A stretch of 64,000 bases of DNA. Origin: Eutypa lata (Eukaryota; Ascomycota; Sordariomycetes; Xylariales; Diatrypaceae). Each line of letters opens with the position of its first letter. Position 1 is the first letter of the stretch. The stretch spans positions 3,348,001-3,412,000 of the forward strand of contig JAKULF010000005.1 of the NCBI GenBank assembly GCA_022661535.1, read 5' to 3'. Under the pieces are notes generated by a model. The model searched no databases. It was not told the DNA's origin and saw nothing but the letters and a program-made list of their open reading frames with translations. Positions 23,052 to 33,922 of this stretch are shown here, in pieces. Both the position numbers and the translations under genes were made by a program.

Positions 23052-24515
23052 ATGGCTTCCCAATTCCTCAAATATGCCGATGTCAACTGTAGGTATTCCA
23101 TTACCCAGTGTCAATATGTCACGTGGCATCTAACCAGTACATAGACAACCTTGTAGCGCAAGAAAATACACCATGGCTTTCTCCGGTGCGCTTCGCCTAC
23201 GACTGGCTTCAAGACGCGCGCTCCAAGTACCTTGTTGCGCCGCCACTGGTGTACGCTCCAGAGGCACTGTTGTCCCTGCCGGACCCGCCCAGCGATAAGG
23301 ACGGGGCGATGGGAGTAGCTTTGGAGGGAGGCAGAAGAACATCAGGTGATAATGCTAACGGCTTTGACATTTCACCTGCGCTGGCCGGCCTGCCGTGGCC
23401 CACCGGCCTCACAAAAGTGCGGCAGAGTCGACACTGGCGTGCCGGCTTGCGCATCTCGACGGATCTACTCGAGCTTTTCTCCGCAGACGCGCTATCTACG
23501 CAAGCAGTAAGGCGTAATGGCCTGTCGCTCTCCCGAATTGCCTCGCATGAGCTGCTGACCGAGGAGGAGGACCGCTTCACGAAGTTTGCCACGTACCTCT
23601 TCCCCGAGGCCGATGAGCAGCGCACGCGACTATTGGCGGCGACGATTGTATACATTGTCGTCTTCGACGGTAAGTAGGATATCCTCGGCCCCTGCGCGCA
23701 GATCAGGCTGACCACTCCGGTACTATTGTACAATTCAGACTCGTGGGAAATGCACAGCGAAGACAAGCTCGGCATAGTGCGAGACGATTTCATCAAGCGG
23801 CTCGAGGGCGATGTCGGGGACACCCCTGAGCAGACGCCGCTGCAGGCGCTGATTTCATACACGGTACGCGCGCTCAAAGCGGAAGATAAAGTCGCAGGTA
23901 ACGGTGGACAGGAGGTAATTGACCGCCTCGGCGATTTCTGCCGTCACGTGCCTCCACAAACGACGTTCGCGAGCCTTGGCGATTATCTCAGCTATCGTTG
24001 CATCGATGCTGGCGTTCCGTAAGCTTCCCGCCTCCGTTCGCTCTCTTTTGTCTCCGCTTTTTGCTCACACCGCCTGTTACAAAAATTGCAGCTACATTCT
24101 CGCTTGTGTCAAATTCTCACTGCGCTCGAGTGTGCGCGTCGAGGACCCGAAGCTGGCGCGCATTATCCGGCTCGTGAGCGATCATGTGTCACTCGTCAAC
24201 GACCTCGCGTCCTATGACAAGGAGAAACGAGCGTACGATTCAGGGACCGTATGCTACCTGATCAATGCCGTCGACGTTATACAGCGGCTGCTTGCGCTCC
24301 CGACGTCCGCCGCAGCTAAATCACTTGCCTACTCCATGCAGCTTCACGTTGAGGCTGAAATGAAGGAAGAGCTAGAACGATTGGTGGCCAGTAACGAGCT
24401 TTCAGACGAGGAGCTGCAGTTCGTTCATGCCGCACTCGTCATGACTGCCGGCAACGTCTTTTACTCGGTTGTATCATCAAGATACGGTGGACAGGCGGCT
24501 AAGATTGAGATATAA
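23052..24515 (+). CDS. Class I terpene synthase (sesquiterpene-type)
   Basis: Four exons, 23052-23088, 23145-23669, 23739-24018 and 24092-24515, give 421 aa. The Asp-rich metal motif is formed across the second intron: [13 protein letters not shown], a DDxxE variant as in aristolochene synthase. The second motif NDLASYDKE matches the (N/D)Dxx(S/T)xxxE triad. Together they bind three Mg2+ and the diphosphate of a prenyl donor, triggering ionisation and cyclisation. There is no prenyltransferase domain, and the length suits a mono-domain enzyme, so farnesyl diphosphate is the likely but unproven substrate. Residues 75-95 form a charged, loop-like insertion before the helical core. It is the probable core gene of the cluster: divergent from the exporter and convergent with the serine hydrolase 230 bp away. 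Confidence 0.92.
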
Positions 24516-24744
24516 GCTCGGACTCTAGCTTAGATGCATTAAATACCTTAAGTGAAAAAAGAAGAAGTGTTAACAAACTGTACCAAGGCAAACCGCTCAA
24601 TGCACGTTCTATGAATACTGGTATAATCAAGTATATTTAACTATAAATAAAGCTATAAGGAAATCAAGTAGATAGATCGCAAGGCCCATCCGGCACTACG
24701 CTATAGGATAAACCGTCCATATTCAGCACATCCTCATCCCCGAT

Positions 24745-25572
24745 TCATATTCCTGAGCTCTCCGTTTGAATTTTGGTACTTGCATAGACTTTGCGGATGA
24801 AATCGACGAGTACGGCGAGTTCCCTTTTGCCAGGTGGCACAATGTGGCCGCCAGTATGTAAGACCACCGAGACCGTTCCAGACTCACAGTGGGCCACCAA
24901 TTCCTGCGTCCAACTCTCCTCGACAACTGTATCAAGACTGCCGATAAAGTGGAGCGAAGGGGTGGTAATAGGAGGAGTATAGAAAGCAGCGTAAGATGGG
25001 TGCTTTGAGGCGTAGCCAGAATAGCAAATGACGAACTGCAGCGGGGGATGGTCCAGGTGGGCAAAGGCGGTGGGGAACGACAGGCAGTCTTTATTCTTCG
25101 CATGTGCAGCAGCAAAGGCTTCGCGCCTCCCTGGCTCGAGCAGTGCCGCTACCATCGCTGCTGCTGCTGCACCCTGGCTGAATCCAGCGACTCCATCGAA
25201 CGGCCCCTGTTGGCGCAGCAGGTCGGAGATGTACTCCAAGCCCTGATCTAATCCGACATACTCGCCGCGGGGTTGTCGTGCCCGCCACCACGCCCAGCAA
25301 TCAGCGGGGGCTGGCAGCGATGTTGGCAGCGACCCTTGGCTTGGCAGGTCGCTAGCAGGGACAGCGAGCGGCGCAGTAGGATAAAGCAACTCGACGCCAG
25401 GAAATGTCTTCGCTAGTGCCTTCTCGAGCATGCGTGTTTTCGCATGGAATATGTGTCCAGACTGGGTGAAGCCTTTTCTCTGTTAGTTGGGTTCCACCGA
25501 GAAGGAATGTTGCATACCGTGTAGCATCAAAATCTTATACGGACGCTGCTGCAGTGGGCTTGGCGGAGCCAT
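24745..25572 (-). CDS. FSH-family serine hydrolase
   Basis: Two exons, 25572-25518 and 25472-24745, with a short 45-nt intron, give 260 aa. The start PYKILMLHGFTQSG is the usual first strand and loop of the FSH1 (family of serine hydrolases) group, and splicing is needed to obtain it. The nucleophile is Ser117 in AGFSQGAA. The probable acid is the Asp of SLDTVV and the base is the His of HTGGHIVPP. Length and motif order match yeast Fsh1 and the small hydrolases found in many fungal clusters, where they act on esters or release products. No signal peptide is visible, so it should be cytosolic. The natural substrate cannot be read from the sequence. Confidence 0.9.
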
Positions 25573-26380
25573 GAGAGCTCTACAGGGGGGTTATCGGTGG
25601 TTGTGATGGAGGTAGCAGGAAAAGATGTGCTGTTGATAAAGATGAAAAATGTGACAGATTTAATAGTTGTAACATGGAAGGAGTTATCACGGCGGGGTTA
25701 ATTCATTACTTGCGAGATTTAATAAATTATAAATTAATAAATTATTTTTATTATTTTTATAAAGTTCATAATTTAATTAAATTAAATTAAAATAATATAT
25801 TATATAATATATTTTTTTTTAATATATTACTTAAATGTTTTATTTTATTTAAATATTTAATAAATTTAAATATTTAATAAATTTAATTATATTGAATTTA
25901 TAAAACGCTTTTTATATTAAGCTATAAGACTTTATTGCTTTTAAGTGTGCAGTTTTATTTACGTAAGGTTAAAGGTCGAACCTATGTCTTACATCGTTAA
26001 ACGGACCCCTTTTGAGCCATGGCAAACGCAGCTATTAAGGTCTGGGAGGGGGAATTGTAGATACATTTAGACTTTTACTAATACAACAGTTGTTCACTTC
26101 CAGCCCATTGCATCTAAGTGACTAGGATTCTTTACATAAGCTTGATAATAAATATGATTTACTACGGTTTATTAGCTACCGCGCAATTGTAGCGATACAG
26201 TGGCGCATCTACCACCTTAAAGAGAGAGGCCTGAGTGATAAGGCAAATCTTGCCTTGCTAACCGGAATAGCCCATTTTGCGCTAGTCTTGACTACTTCCA
26301 AGGTTATTTCAATGTCACCCGTAGGTAATGAATCAACCACAACCTTTAACTCCACCTATTTAGCCATCCGCGGAAACCTC
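25573..26380. other. Intergenic with a 200-bp A+T-only tract
   Basis: Upstream of the hydrolase lies a tract at about 25715-25912 made almost wholly of A and T, like a miniature of the large block at 52.6-59.4 kb. It is probably a degraded repeat. The rest is unremarkable; the plus-strand frame at 26255-26437 is not supported. Confidence 0.5.
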
Positions 26381-27292
26381 CTACTGCACCTGGTTCAGCG
26401 CGACCTTCAGTGGGAGCGTCTTGTGATCGACCAGTGAATCATACTTGTACGAGACGTGGCCCTTAACGACGGGCTTGCGTGTGAAGAAGATGAGCATGTC
26501 GCGGGTGGCATCACGGGAGAAGTCCTTACGCTCCACGGCTGTCAAACTGTGCTTACACTCTGCATCGACAAAGAGCAGTGTGTCCATAAAGTGGCGGTGC
26601 TGGTGTGAACCACGGAGAAGCTTGGGATCTGCCTCGTGCCACCTCGCCGCGGTCTTGTCCTGATTGTCGTGCACATAAGTAATAGCGCTGTCGTCCGTCA
26701 TATTTGCAGACCCCAAGAGGGTGGTCATAGTAAAATCGACACCGTCGCTGTGAATGCCCTCAAGCGCCGGCTCGCCCACTATGTCGCCCGTCGTCACGAT
26801 CCTTAAGTTGAAGAGTGTGCAGACATAGAGATTGAGGTCGTAATCGAGCATGGGGCGGTGTTTCGTGGGAATCCCTCGTATCATCAATGACTTGAAGAGG
26901 AAGAGGGCTTGCAGCGCCGTGTTTCCCTGCAGGTCCATGGCGACCTCATCGAAAATGCGTGTTTCCCCGGAGTCGTGGCGTACAAAATCTTCGGCTGCTG
27001 ACAGGATAAACTCCTGGAATTCCAGTCTCCGCAACTCGTTGTGGGCAAAGTCGAGGAGGAAGCGTCCGTTTTTAGACTTGCGGAAGGGGAGAGTGGGATC
27101 TCCTTCAAGCCCGTCGCTGACCTTTTGGATTTTCTCCAGGTCTTCTTCTGATGCTCCTAGCCCAACAAGCCAGTTGGTCATGCGTTCCCCTTCGATGAAG
27201 ACAATCCGCTTTTTAGCAAATGTATCCTTCAGCTTAAGGATTTCATCGATGATAGCCATGTTGAAAGAGTGATTAGAAGTGAGGTTAGCCAT
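26381..27292 (-). CDS. 2-oxoglutarate/Fe(II) dioxygenase, BsmA-like (2OG-Fe_Oxy_2)
   Basis: An intronless frame of 303 aa from the ATG at 27292; the longer frame starts with TTG and was rejected. The core EGIHSDGVDFTMTTLLG is the BsmA/amino-acid hydroxylase version of the jelly-roll iron site, with H181 and D183 as first ligands. H248 (KHSLTAV) is the probable distal ligand and R264 the probable 2-oxoglutarate anchor. The family is best known from bacteria, where members hydroxylate free L-amino acids such as isoleucine; fungal members are less studied. It lies between the hydrolase and the first P450 in the same orientation. It could hydroxylate a terpene or an amino acid building block; the sequence does not decide. 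Confidence 0.85.
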   Translation of the reverse strand: MANLTSNHSFNMAIIDEILKLKDTFAKKRIVFIEGERMTNWLVGLGASEEDLEKIQKVSDGLEGDPTLPFRKSKNGRFLLDFAHNELRRLEFQEFILSAAEDFVRHDSGETRIFDEVAMDLQGNTALQALFLFKSLMIRGIPTKHRPMLDYDLNLYVCTLFNLRIVTTGDIVGEPALEGIHSDGVDFTMTTLLGSANMTDDSAITYVHDNQDKTAARWHEADPKLLRGSHQHRHFMDTLLFVDAECKHSLTAVERKDFSRDATRDMLIFFTRKPVVKGHVSYKYDSLVDHKTLPLKVALNQVQ

Positions 27293-29019
27293 GTTAACAG
27301 CATTGATGGGTGTCTCTGTCTTTGAATCTGAACTTCGCCTGTTCAAGAGACCTGAGTTATTTATAATTTTTGGTCTTGCGATACGGAGAATATGGATAGA
27401 GTCTTACGGCACATAATCATCGCCAGCTTCCTACGGTCTCTGGTCAAAAATGCTATACATTGTAATAGTTTTCAAGCAACAAGGCTAACTAGTAGGGATC
27501 TAGATCAAGCAGTCACGGAGTCTTCCATCCACATTCAATCTTGTCAGCTTTATGCATACAATATTATTTGATCTATTAATGAAAAGCCTTACTTGAACAG
27601 CCCCTTTTTCGTAAGACTTTGCTACTCACGAGCTTTTACGCTTACAAAGACAGAATCCCAAATCTCCGGACTCATGGGCGTTATGACTTCAAGGATGAAG
27701 GGGATATACAGTTCAACATCTAGCGCAGGTAGAACCACCTCAGTGTCTCGTCCATTGTAATCTGTCCGATATCTCAGGGGGGGTGTGGGTTGGCTAATCG
27801 AAAAGGATGGCATGTGCAGGCAACAAAGGAGATTGGGTCGTGATGTCCCCTGTGCCCCAACCTGCTCCATTACTTGGCATCTCATAAGGCTCCCTGCCTG
27901 GTGAAACTACCCTGATATTCCTCTTTAAGTGGGTAAGTAGTTTCTACGGACAGCCTGCTGTCACAGCTTACTATAGATAGAGGGGCACCAACGGGGTACG
28001 CAGAAGGAACAACTAGAACACTGATACGAGAGTCACGGTTACGAGAGCCACGGTTACGAGAGCCATGGTCACGAGAGCCACGGTTACGAATGTGGGGGAT
28101 TTAGTGGCAGGTGGATGACACGAAAATTCGGCCGTCTAGGGACAAATGCTTAGGCAAGGCGGTCGAATTTTTTTGTCGCCCATCTGAGTCAGCAGGTTAT
28201 AACTTACCAAATCATGCCTATTAAGGCGGGTCCAGACTTGGAAAGCTCCAACGACAGTTAATTAAGGGGTCTGTCATGGTGTGGATAGGACTCATCGGCT
28301 GAGCACTTAAGCGATCCCCGCATGTATTTGCCTAAGTGTATGTAATAGTAGAGTAGTTACAACTTATTTTCCGATTCTTCATCTTAAATATGATGACCTT
28401 ATTAAATATCCGACGGAGGGTGAGATAGGGTTAGGCGCAATAATTTTCTGTTAAAGCTTACGTTAATAGACAAAATGATCCAATCATATTATCCATATTA
28501 CAGGCTACTTACCAAGTTGGTAAATTTCAGCTCTTTAGCACTTTAACAGAATTGTTGCGCTTGACGCTATCTCGCCCTCCGCCGAATATGGTTATAAGCC
28601 CATACCAACTTCTATACGCTGATGTAACAAGGTTCCCGTCCAGGTCCTGGCTAGCATCTTATGTAACTCTGACCAACTGCAGAAGAGCCGTAAGCTACGC
28701 CCGTAAGCTACGGATAACGTACCCGTCCGCCGCCAGCAAATGTAACCTTAATGTGCATATTTACATAACGTAGATCTAGAACTAGACTTCAAGTAACACA
28801 AAGCTGACAATATTACACATAGTTATTCAAGGTATTCAAGGACACGGCGGTATTCTTCATTAGCGCACCTAGCAGGCTTCCGTAATTGCAGACGGTGTAG
28901 GCCGCTTAGTAGATGGACCAGAAATCTATATTTCCGTTCAATTTAATATATAGGATATGTAATGAGCGCCAGCCAGGCTGCTGCCCCTGGAGAGCAATGA
29001 CCATGCTGGATGCTATAAT
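27293..29019. other. Intergenic, 1.7 kb, with 15-bp minisatellite
   Basis: A minus-strand frame at 27622-27885 (87 aa) has no known domain and no convincing splice partner. A four-unit 15-bp tandem repeat lies at 28026-28085. Nothing else is coding. Confidence 0.45.
28026..28085. repeat. 15-bp tandem repeat, 4 units
   Basis: Four head-to-tail copies of ACGAGAGCCACGGTT, with one or two substitutions in units 1 and 3, followed by a partial ACGA. It lies outside any supported gene, so it is a minisatellite candidate; copy number may vary among strains. Confidence 0.9.
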
Positions 29020-30828
29020 CTAACCGCTAATCGAGATACCATCTTCCATCATTCCGCGCGGTGTGATAGAGAACCAGAAATCACGTACCAGCCAGAGCCC
29101 CCAATTGGTACAGTCCCACGGCTTGCCAGGGTTAACAACGGCGATATTATAACGTCTGACAAACTGTTGTAAAAAAGGTTAGCAATTGCGTTCTGAGCTG
29201 CTCTCAAACGAGACCCCTTACCTCAGCCACCACCTTGTTGATTTCCATAAGCGCAATATCTTTGCCCAAACATCTCCATTTGCCGCTAGAGAACCCCAAT
29301 TCCCAGCTGCGATTCATTGCTCGCTGTTTCTCAAAGTCCGACTCAAGCCATCGCTCTGGCCAAAACAAGTCAGCGTCATCGCCGAACACGGTGCGCGAAC
29401 GCATAATGCCCCAGGCGTTATACGCAAGCCCCGTGCCTTCGGGTATGTGGCGTCCGTCAGGTAAATCGTCGCCGCCCTCCGGCGCCTGTTTCTCCAAGTA
29501 GCCTGTAGCTGGAGGATGTAGTCGCAGCCCTTCCTTAATACAAGCTGACAGGTAAGGGAGACTCTCCAGCTGATCGTTAGAAATGATTTCCGTGTTCGGT
29601 GTTTTTTTTGTACCCGTAGTTGCTAATAGATGGTGCGTTGTAAACTCGGCTCTGAGCCTGTTCAGCACAGTCGGCGTGGTTGAGAGGTAAAGCAAGATGC
29701 CTCGAAGCGCTGTGGCTGTCGTATCTGTCCCTGCAAGTCTTTGCTCACTTTCAGCCGGGAATACGTAAGGTGCATAGAAGGGTTTCATACATCTGAAATA
29801 CAGATTCAGTCTCAACTTCGTCCTTAGTCATACCATGCTTCTTGAAGGCGGCAAGCATGTCGAGCTGTTCAGATTCTGTGGCGGAATATCGTTTCTCGAC
29901 CGCAATTTTGGCCAAACTGGTTTCTGAAGTCAGCTAATGCTCCTGAAAACGTGTTCGTAACGAACCCCATAATCTTGCCGATTCCAACTCGATCGGCACT
30001 ACTAGGTGCCAGCATTTTGTTGATCCAAGGAATTCCCGTGATTTTAAGGAGAGATGGAACCACCGCGGTCAGGCTCATCACTGGCACGAACGCAGCTACA
30101 TTTGAGAAAAAATCGAATACGTCGGCATTGGCCTTCACGCAGCCGGCCGGAAAGCCAAAAGCAATGTCGGTGATGACATCGAGGGTAAAATAACCTAGAG
30201 TCCTTGAGAAGTCAACTGGGCGGAAGGGCATACCAGGTAGTTGTAAGTATTTTTCGTCAATCAGGTCTAGAAGTTCGGTCACGTGAGTGTCAATAGAGCT
30301 CTCAAGGTCTGGATTCTCTCTTTTCGTGTACTACATGTCTTAATAAGCTTCTAGGCATCACCTGTAACTTAGGGCAGCATACTCACGCCACCAGTCATCT
30401 TCTTGAGCAGCTCCATATGCCGCATCTCATCTCGACAACTCAGGATGTTGTCCTTGCCTGGTTCTAGCCTAAAGGCTTGATACGCCGGCCCACGCGTGTA
30501 CGAGCCGCGCACGCTGTTGATCTTCCATAGGTATTCGGGGTCCGAGATCAGCAGAGTCCTAGGCCCGATCCTTGCGTATGGTCCTTGATTCTTTTACGTT
30601 AGTCTTCAAGTTGCAACCAAAGTTCCAGTGCGGAGATACTGTACCGTAGGTTTGCGAGCATTCCCAAAGCATCAAATTCTGTTTCTTGCTTACTGATGCT
30701 TTGACCATCCAGAATGAAGACCATGTGGCCGATGGCGGACCATTGAATTGTGCGAGGAATGTTCGGCGCCGAAGTAGCCGCCAGCATACAAAGGCTATAG
30801 AGGCCAAGCTTAGAGTTAGAATAATCAT
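29020..30828 (-). CDS. Cytochrome P450 monooxygenase (first of a divergent pair)
   Basis: Six exons, 30828-30645, 30583-30387, 30330-29966, 29916-29791, 29738-29222 and 29163-29020, give 510 aa. An N-terminal membrane anchor with an Arg cluster is followed by a Pro-rich hinge (GPPS). YARIGPRTLLISDP, the I-helix AGTDTT (293-298), ExxR (E360-R363), PERW, and the heme loop FSSGKWRCLG with Cys447 are all present. The read frame appears broken near 29,900 and 29,780, but 49-nt and 52-nt introns restore GIGKIMGLAKIAVEKR and FQILAGTDTT, so the gene looks intact. It resembles pisatin-demethylase/benzoate-hydroxylase-like fungal P450s. As an ER-bound oxygenase it would oxidise a lipophilic product, plausibly the terpene. 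Confidence 0.92.
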
Positions 30829-31813
30829 TTTCGAAGTGTTAAAGAGGTGTACTTTGAAGTGTAAGTGCCCAGCCGAGTTCCCACGAGTTTACATACTTAT
30901 ATTTACTTATAATGTTTTGGTTCCTTCTAATATCTTCCAGGTATTATATAAAATTTCTTATATTTTCATACTTATGTACGTATTGAGTTAATGCTTATTT
31001 ATGAGAATGTGTAATGAAGGCGGAAAGATGCGTGATAAGCACATGTCTGTGATACATGATGCATTAGAGTGAGGCATTTTCCCAGTCTTCATCGTCTGGC
31101 ATTTTCCCTTTCAAGGTATCGAATCCTAAGTCCACCTTTTGCTTACCAGCGACCTTGTTCAAGGCGTTGTCGATACGGAAAAGGTATCCCCGTCAGATTC
31201 TGGCTAACATCTTATGCGGTTGGTAGGTGGTGAGTGAGACGCAGGATCGCAGAAGAGGTTGGTCAGTGCCTGATCCATATACGGGGTGGGTGTAATCGTG
31301 TAATCCTTCTGCTGCGGTTCCAGGCAAATGTGATTGCCCTTGTCGAATCATGAACATACCTGGCACAGGCCTGATATATATTATTTAACCTGTAACTTAA
31401 CACACCTAATGAGTCCTCGCATTAGCGTGATACTTTTTTAACCGAGAAAAATCACTTCCCCGTTTAGCTGAAGCGTATCTCAGTCTTTTTGCAGTTTTAT
31501 ACTGACAGTCTGACAAGAGCCCTCCGTATCTTTGTCAGTGACAAGGTAATTAATAAGGTGCGACTTCATATTCCACGAGTAGGAAATATGATTTCTTTCG
31601 TCCTCTTATCTCTATATCTCCCTTTCCTCTTAATTTGAAAAGACATTCATTCAACTCATGGTGTCACGGCACCACATGGAGGACCCGGATCCACACCGAA
31701 ATCATGTATATATAACGGCGCTACGCGCCACCTAGCTAGATTACTTTTCTTTCCTTCTGTGTGTAACAATAGATTACTTACCTTGACTCCTAGGGTCTTT
31801 GGCGTTGTGACAC
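30829..31813. promoter_or_regulatory. Shared promoter region of the divergent P450 pair
   Basis: 985 bp between the two P450 start codons. A TATA-like TATATATAA sits at 31707-31715, about 100 bp before the plus-strand start, preceded by a GC-containing stretch (31665-31705) with CGG and CCGG words of the sort bound by Zn2Cys6 proteins. Co-regulation of the pair is inferred from geometry. Confidence 0.45.
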
Positions 31814-33922
31814 ATGGCTTTGTCTGCCCAGTTCAACATGTTTAACCCCGAGAAACTAAAGGTTTTAGTAGTACTGGTAATGTTGGCCGGTGTTGTTGCC
31901 ACAATTATCAAAATTATCCGCAACATCTTCTTCCATCCCCTTTCATGCTTTCCTGGACCACGCCTGGCTGCCTCCTCCACGTGGTGGTCTGCGTACCAGC
32001 AGGTCATTATGGGCCGGTCCATGCACCATATCTGTGAACGTTTGCACGAACAGTATGGTAAGTGTATATCTTCTTTATTCTTCCAACGCCGGCAGCTGAT
32101 GAAGCATACAGGCGACATCGTGAGGATTGGCCCCAGTAGGGTGAGTTATTTGGTAGAGCATTGGAGTTGTGTGGGCTGCTTCTAATCTATTCCAGCTACA
32201 CTTCAACCACCCTTCAATGTACGATGAGATATATCGCAAGCGTTGGGATAAAGATCCGTACATGTACGCGCTGCTTGGAGGCGACGGTGCCACCGTCACC
32301 TTTGTCAAATACGAGGATAATAAAGTCCGCAAAGACATTCTACATCCATTCTTCACCAAAAGCTCTGTCTTTACACGTGAATGGATGATCCAGGAGAATG
32401 TAAGCAGCAACTTCCCCCCTCTTTTCGCTTTTTCTAATATCGGTGCCACAGATTGAGAAATTCTGCAACGTTTTGATCAAGGACGAGAAGGCTGGCCAGT
32501 CCTCGGACCTCTCATCTGGCTTCCGCTGCCTTGGCCTTGAAACAATCACATCAACGTGTTTTGGCAAGTCGGTCGACTGTTTCAGTAACGACAACTTCCA
32601 TAGTCCGGTGCTTGAAGCCATGGAAACGATCGTCACGTGGTTTATGGTTTTCAAACATTTTGCGATTGTTCGCAAATTCATCTTGACCGTCCCTGAATGG
32701 GTGACACTGAAGCTATTCCCCAAGGGCATCGCATTTGCCAGGATGAAAAATGTACGACACAATGACCCTACTTAAAACTACGTTACTAAAGACGCGCAGA
32801 TGTTTTCTGAGCAGATCGACACCATCACTGCACAGCCGGAGAAGTCCAACGAGTATCCGCATCCAATCATATATCGTTCGCTCATCAACCCGGAGCTATA
32901 TCATGGCCGGCCAATGCCATCCCGCGCAAGTCTGCTCGAAGAGGCGATTGCTCTCGTTATTGCGGGCACAGACACTACGGGAGCGACTATGACCATAGGC
33001 ACCTATCATCTACTGCGCAACCCCGAGAAGTACCAACGCCTTAAAGCAGAGCTTAAGGGGGCCTGGCCCAACATTTCAGACCGCCCTCGCTGTGAGGCCC
33101 TTGAGAAACTCCCTTATCTGGTTAGTAACAGCCCCTACTACCGCATTTACCAATTATGTAGAAACGCTCGAATGGCAAGAGGAGTGGGCCGTAAGACGCG
33201 GTTTTGTCGCTTTTCAGGTTTTTCATTATAGTTGATGAATACGGCAAATATGTATGCAGCGATTGACACGATAAATTACAGACGGCAGTCATTAAGGAAG
33301 CTTTGCGTATCGCACCGACTACCACATCCGAAAACTCACGCATGGTGCCTGCCCATGGCGCCACGATTGGTGGCAAATTCATACCGGGCAACGTGAGTCT
33401 TTTCTTCTGTTACCCACCTGATGACCTGAATATACCCTGATGTAAAGGAAAAAAAGACAATCGTTAGCATGGGTGTGCTTTTCCCCATGAAACACAGCGA
33501 CGGATTCGAAAACCCTACGAAGTATGAGCCGGAGCGCTGGCTTGTCGAAAATGCAAAGGCACTCGACAAGTACTTTGTTCCGTTTTCCAAAGGCCCACGG
33601 AGCTGCCTTGGTATCAAGTAAGGCACCTAATCTATCCAAACTATCGTCATGCAATGACTAATGCTCCATGCTTTAGCCTCGCGTGGTGTGAGCTATACCT
33701 TACGTTCGCGAACTTGTTCCGACGCTTCGACTTATCCCTCGATGGAACGAAGTGAGTCTTCTGACCTCTCCTCGTCTCTGTGTCTCTGGTATTATATTAC
33801 GGTATTTGGTTCACTAACACATGGATACCGCCAGGGACTCTGATTTCGAATGGATCGACGTCGGGCTCGCGCTATTCCAAGGAGACAATTTACGGTGTTT
33901 TTGCAAGCCCGTTGAACATTAG
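31814..33922 (+). CDS. Cytochrome P450 monooxygenase (second of the pair, CYP58/CYP65-like)
   Basis: Nine exons, 31814-32057, 32112-32140, 32196-32399, 32452-32751, 32800-33120, 33282-33392, 33457-33617, 33677-33751 and 33835-33922, give 510 aa. Residues 15-40 form the membrane anchor, followed by FHPLSCFPGPRLAASS. GDIVRIGPSRLHFNHPSMYDEIY and the RKDILHPFFTKS segment resemble trichodiene-oxygenase-like CYP58 proteins. The I-helix is AGTDTT (314-319), ExxR is E372-R375, and the heme loop FSKGPRSCLG has Cys453. All introns keep frame. The fifth intron is longer (161 nt). Similarity to terpene oxygenases plus position makes oxidation of the cluster terpene the best guess, though substrate cannot be read directly. 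Confidence 0.92.

Noticed and set aside
27622..27885. 87-aa minus-strand frame between the dioxygenase and P450
   Set aside because: No recognisable family and no splice-compatible continuation; kept only as an intergenic note.
30559..30644. P450 N-terminal frame read beyond residue 61
   Set aside because: It runs into an intron; the GTACAG donor at 30644 and acceptor at 30584 restore YGPYARIGPRT.
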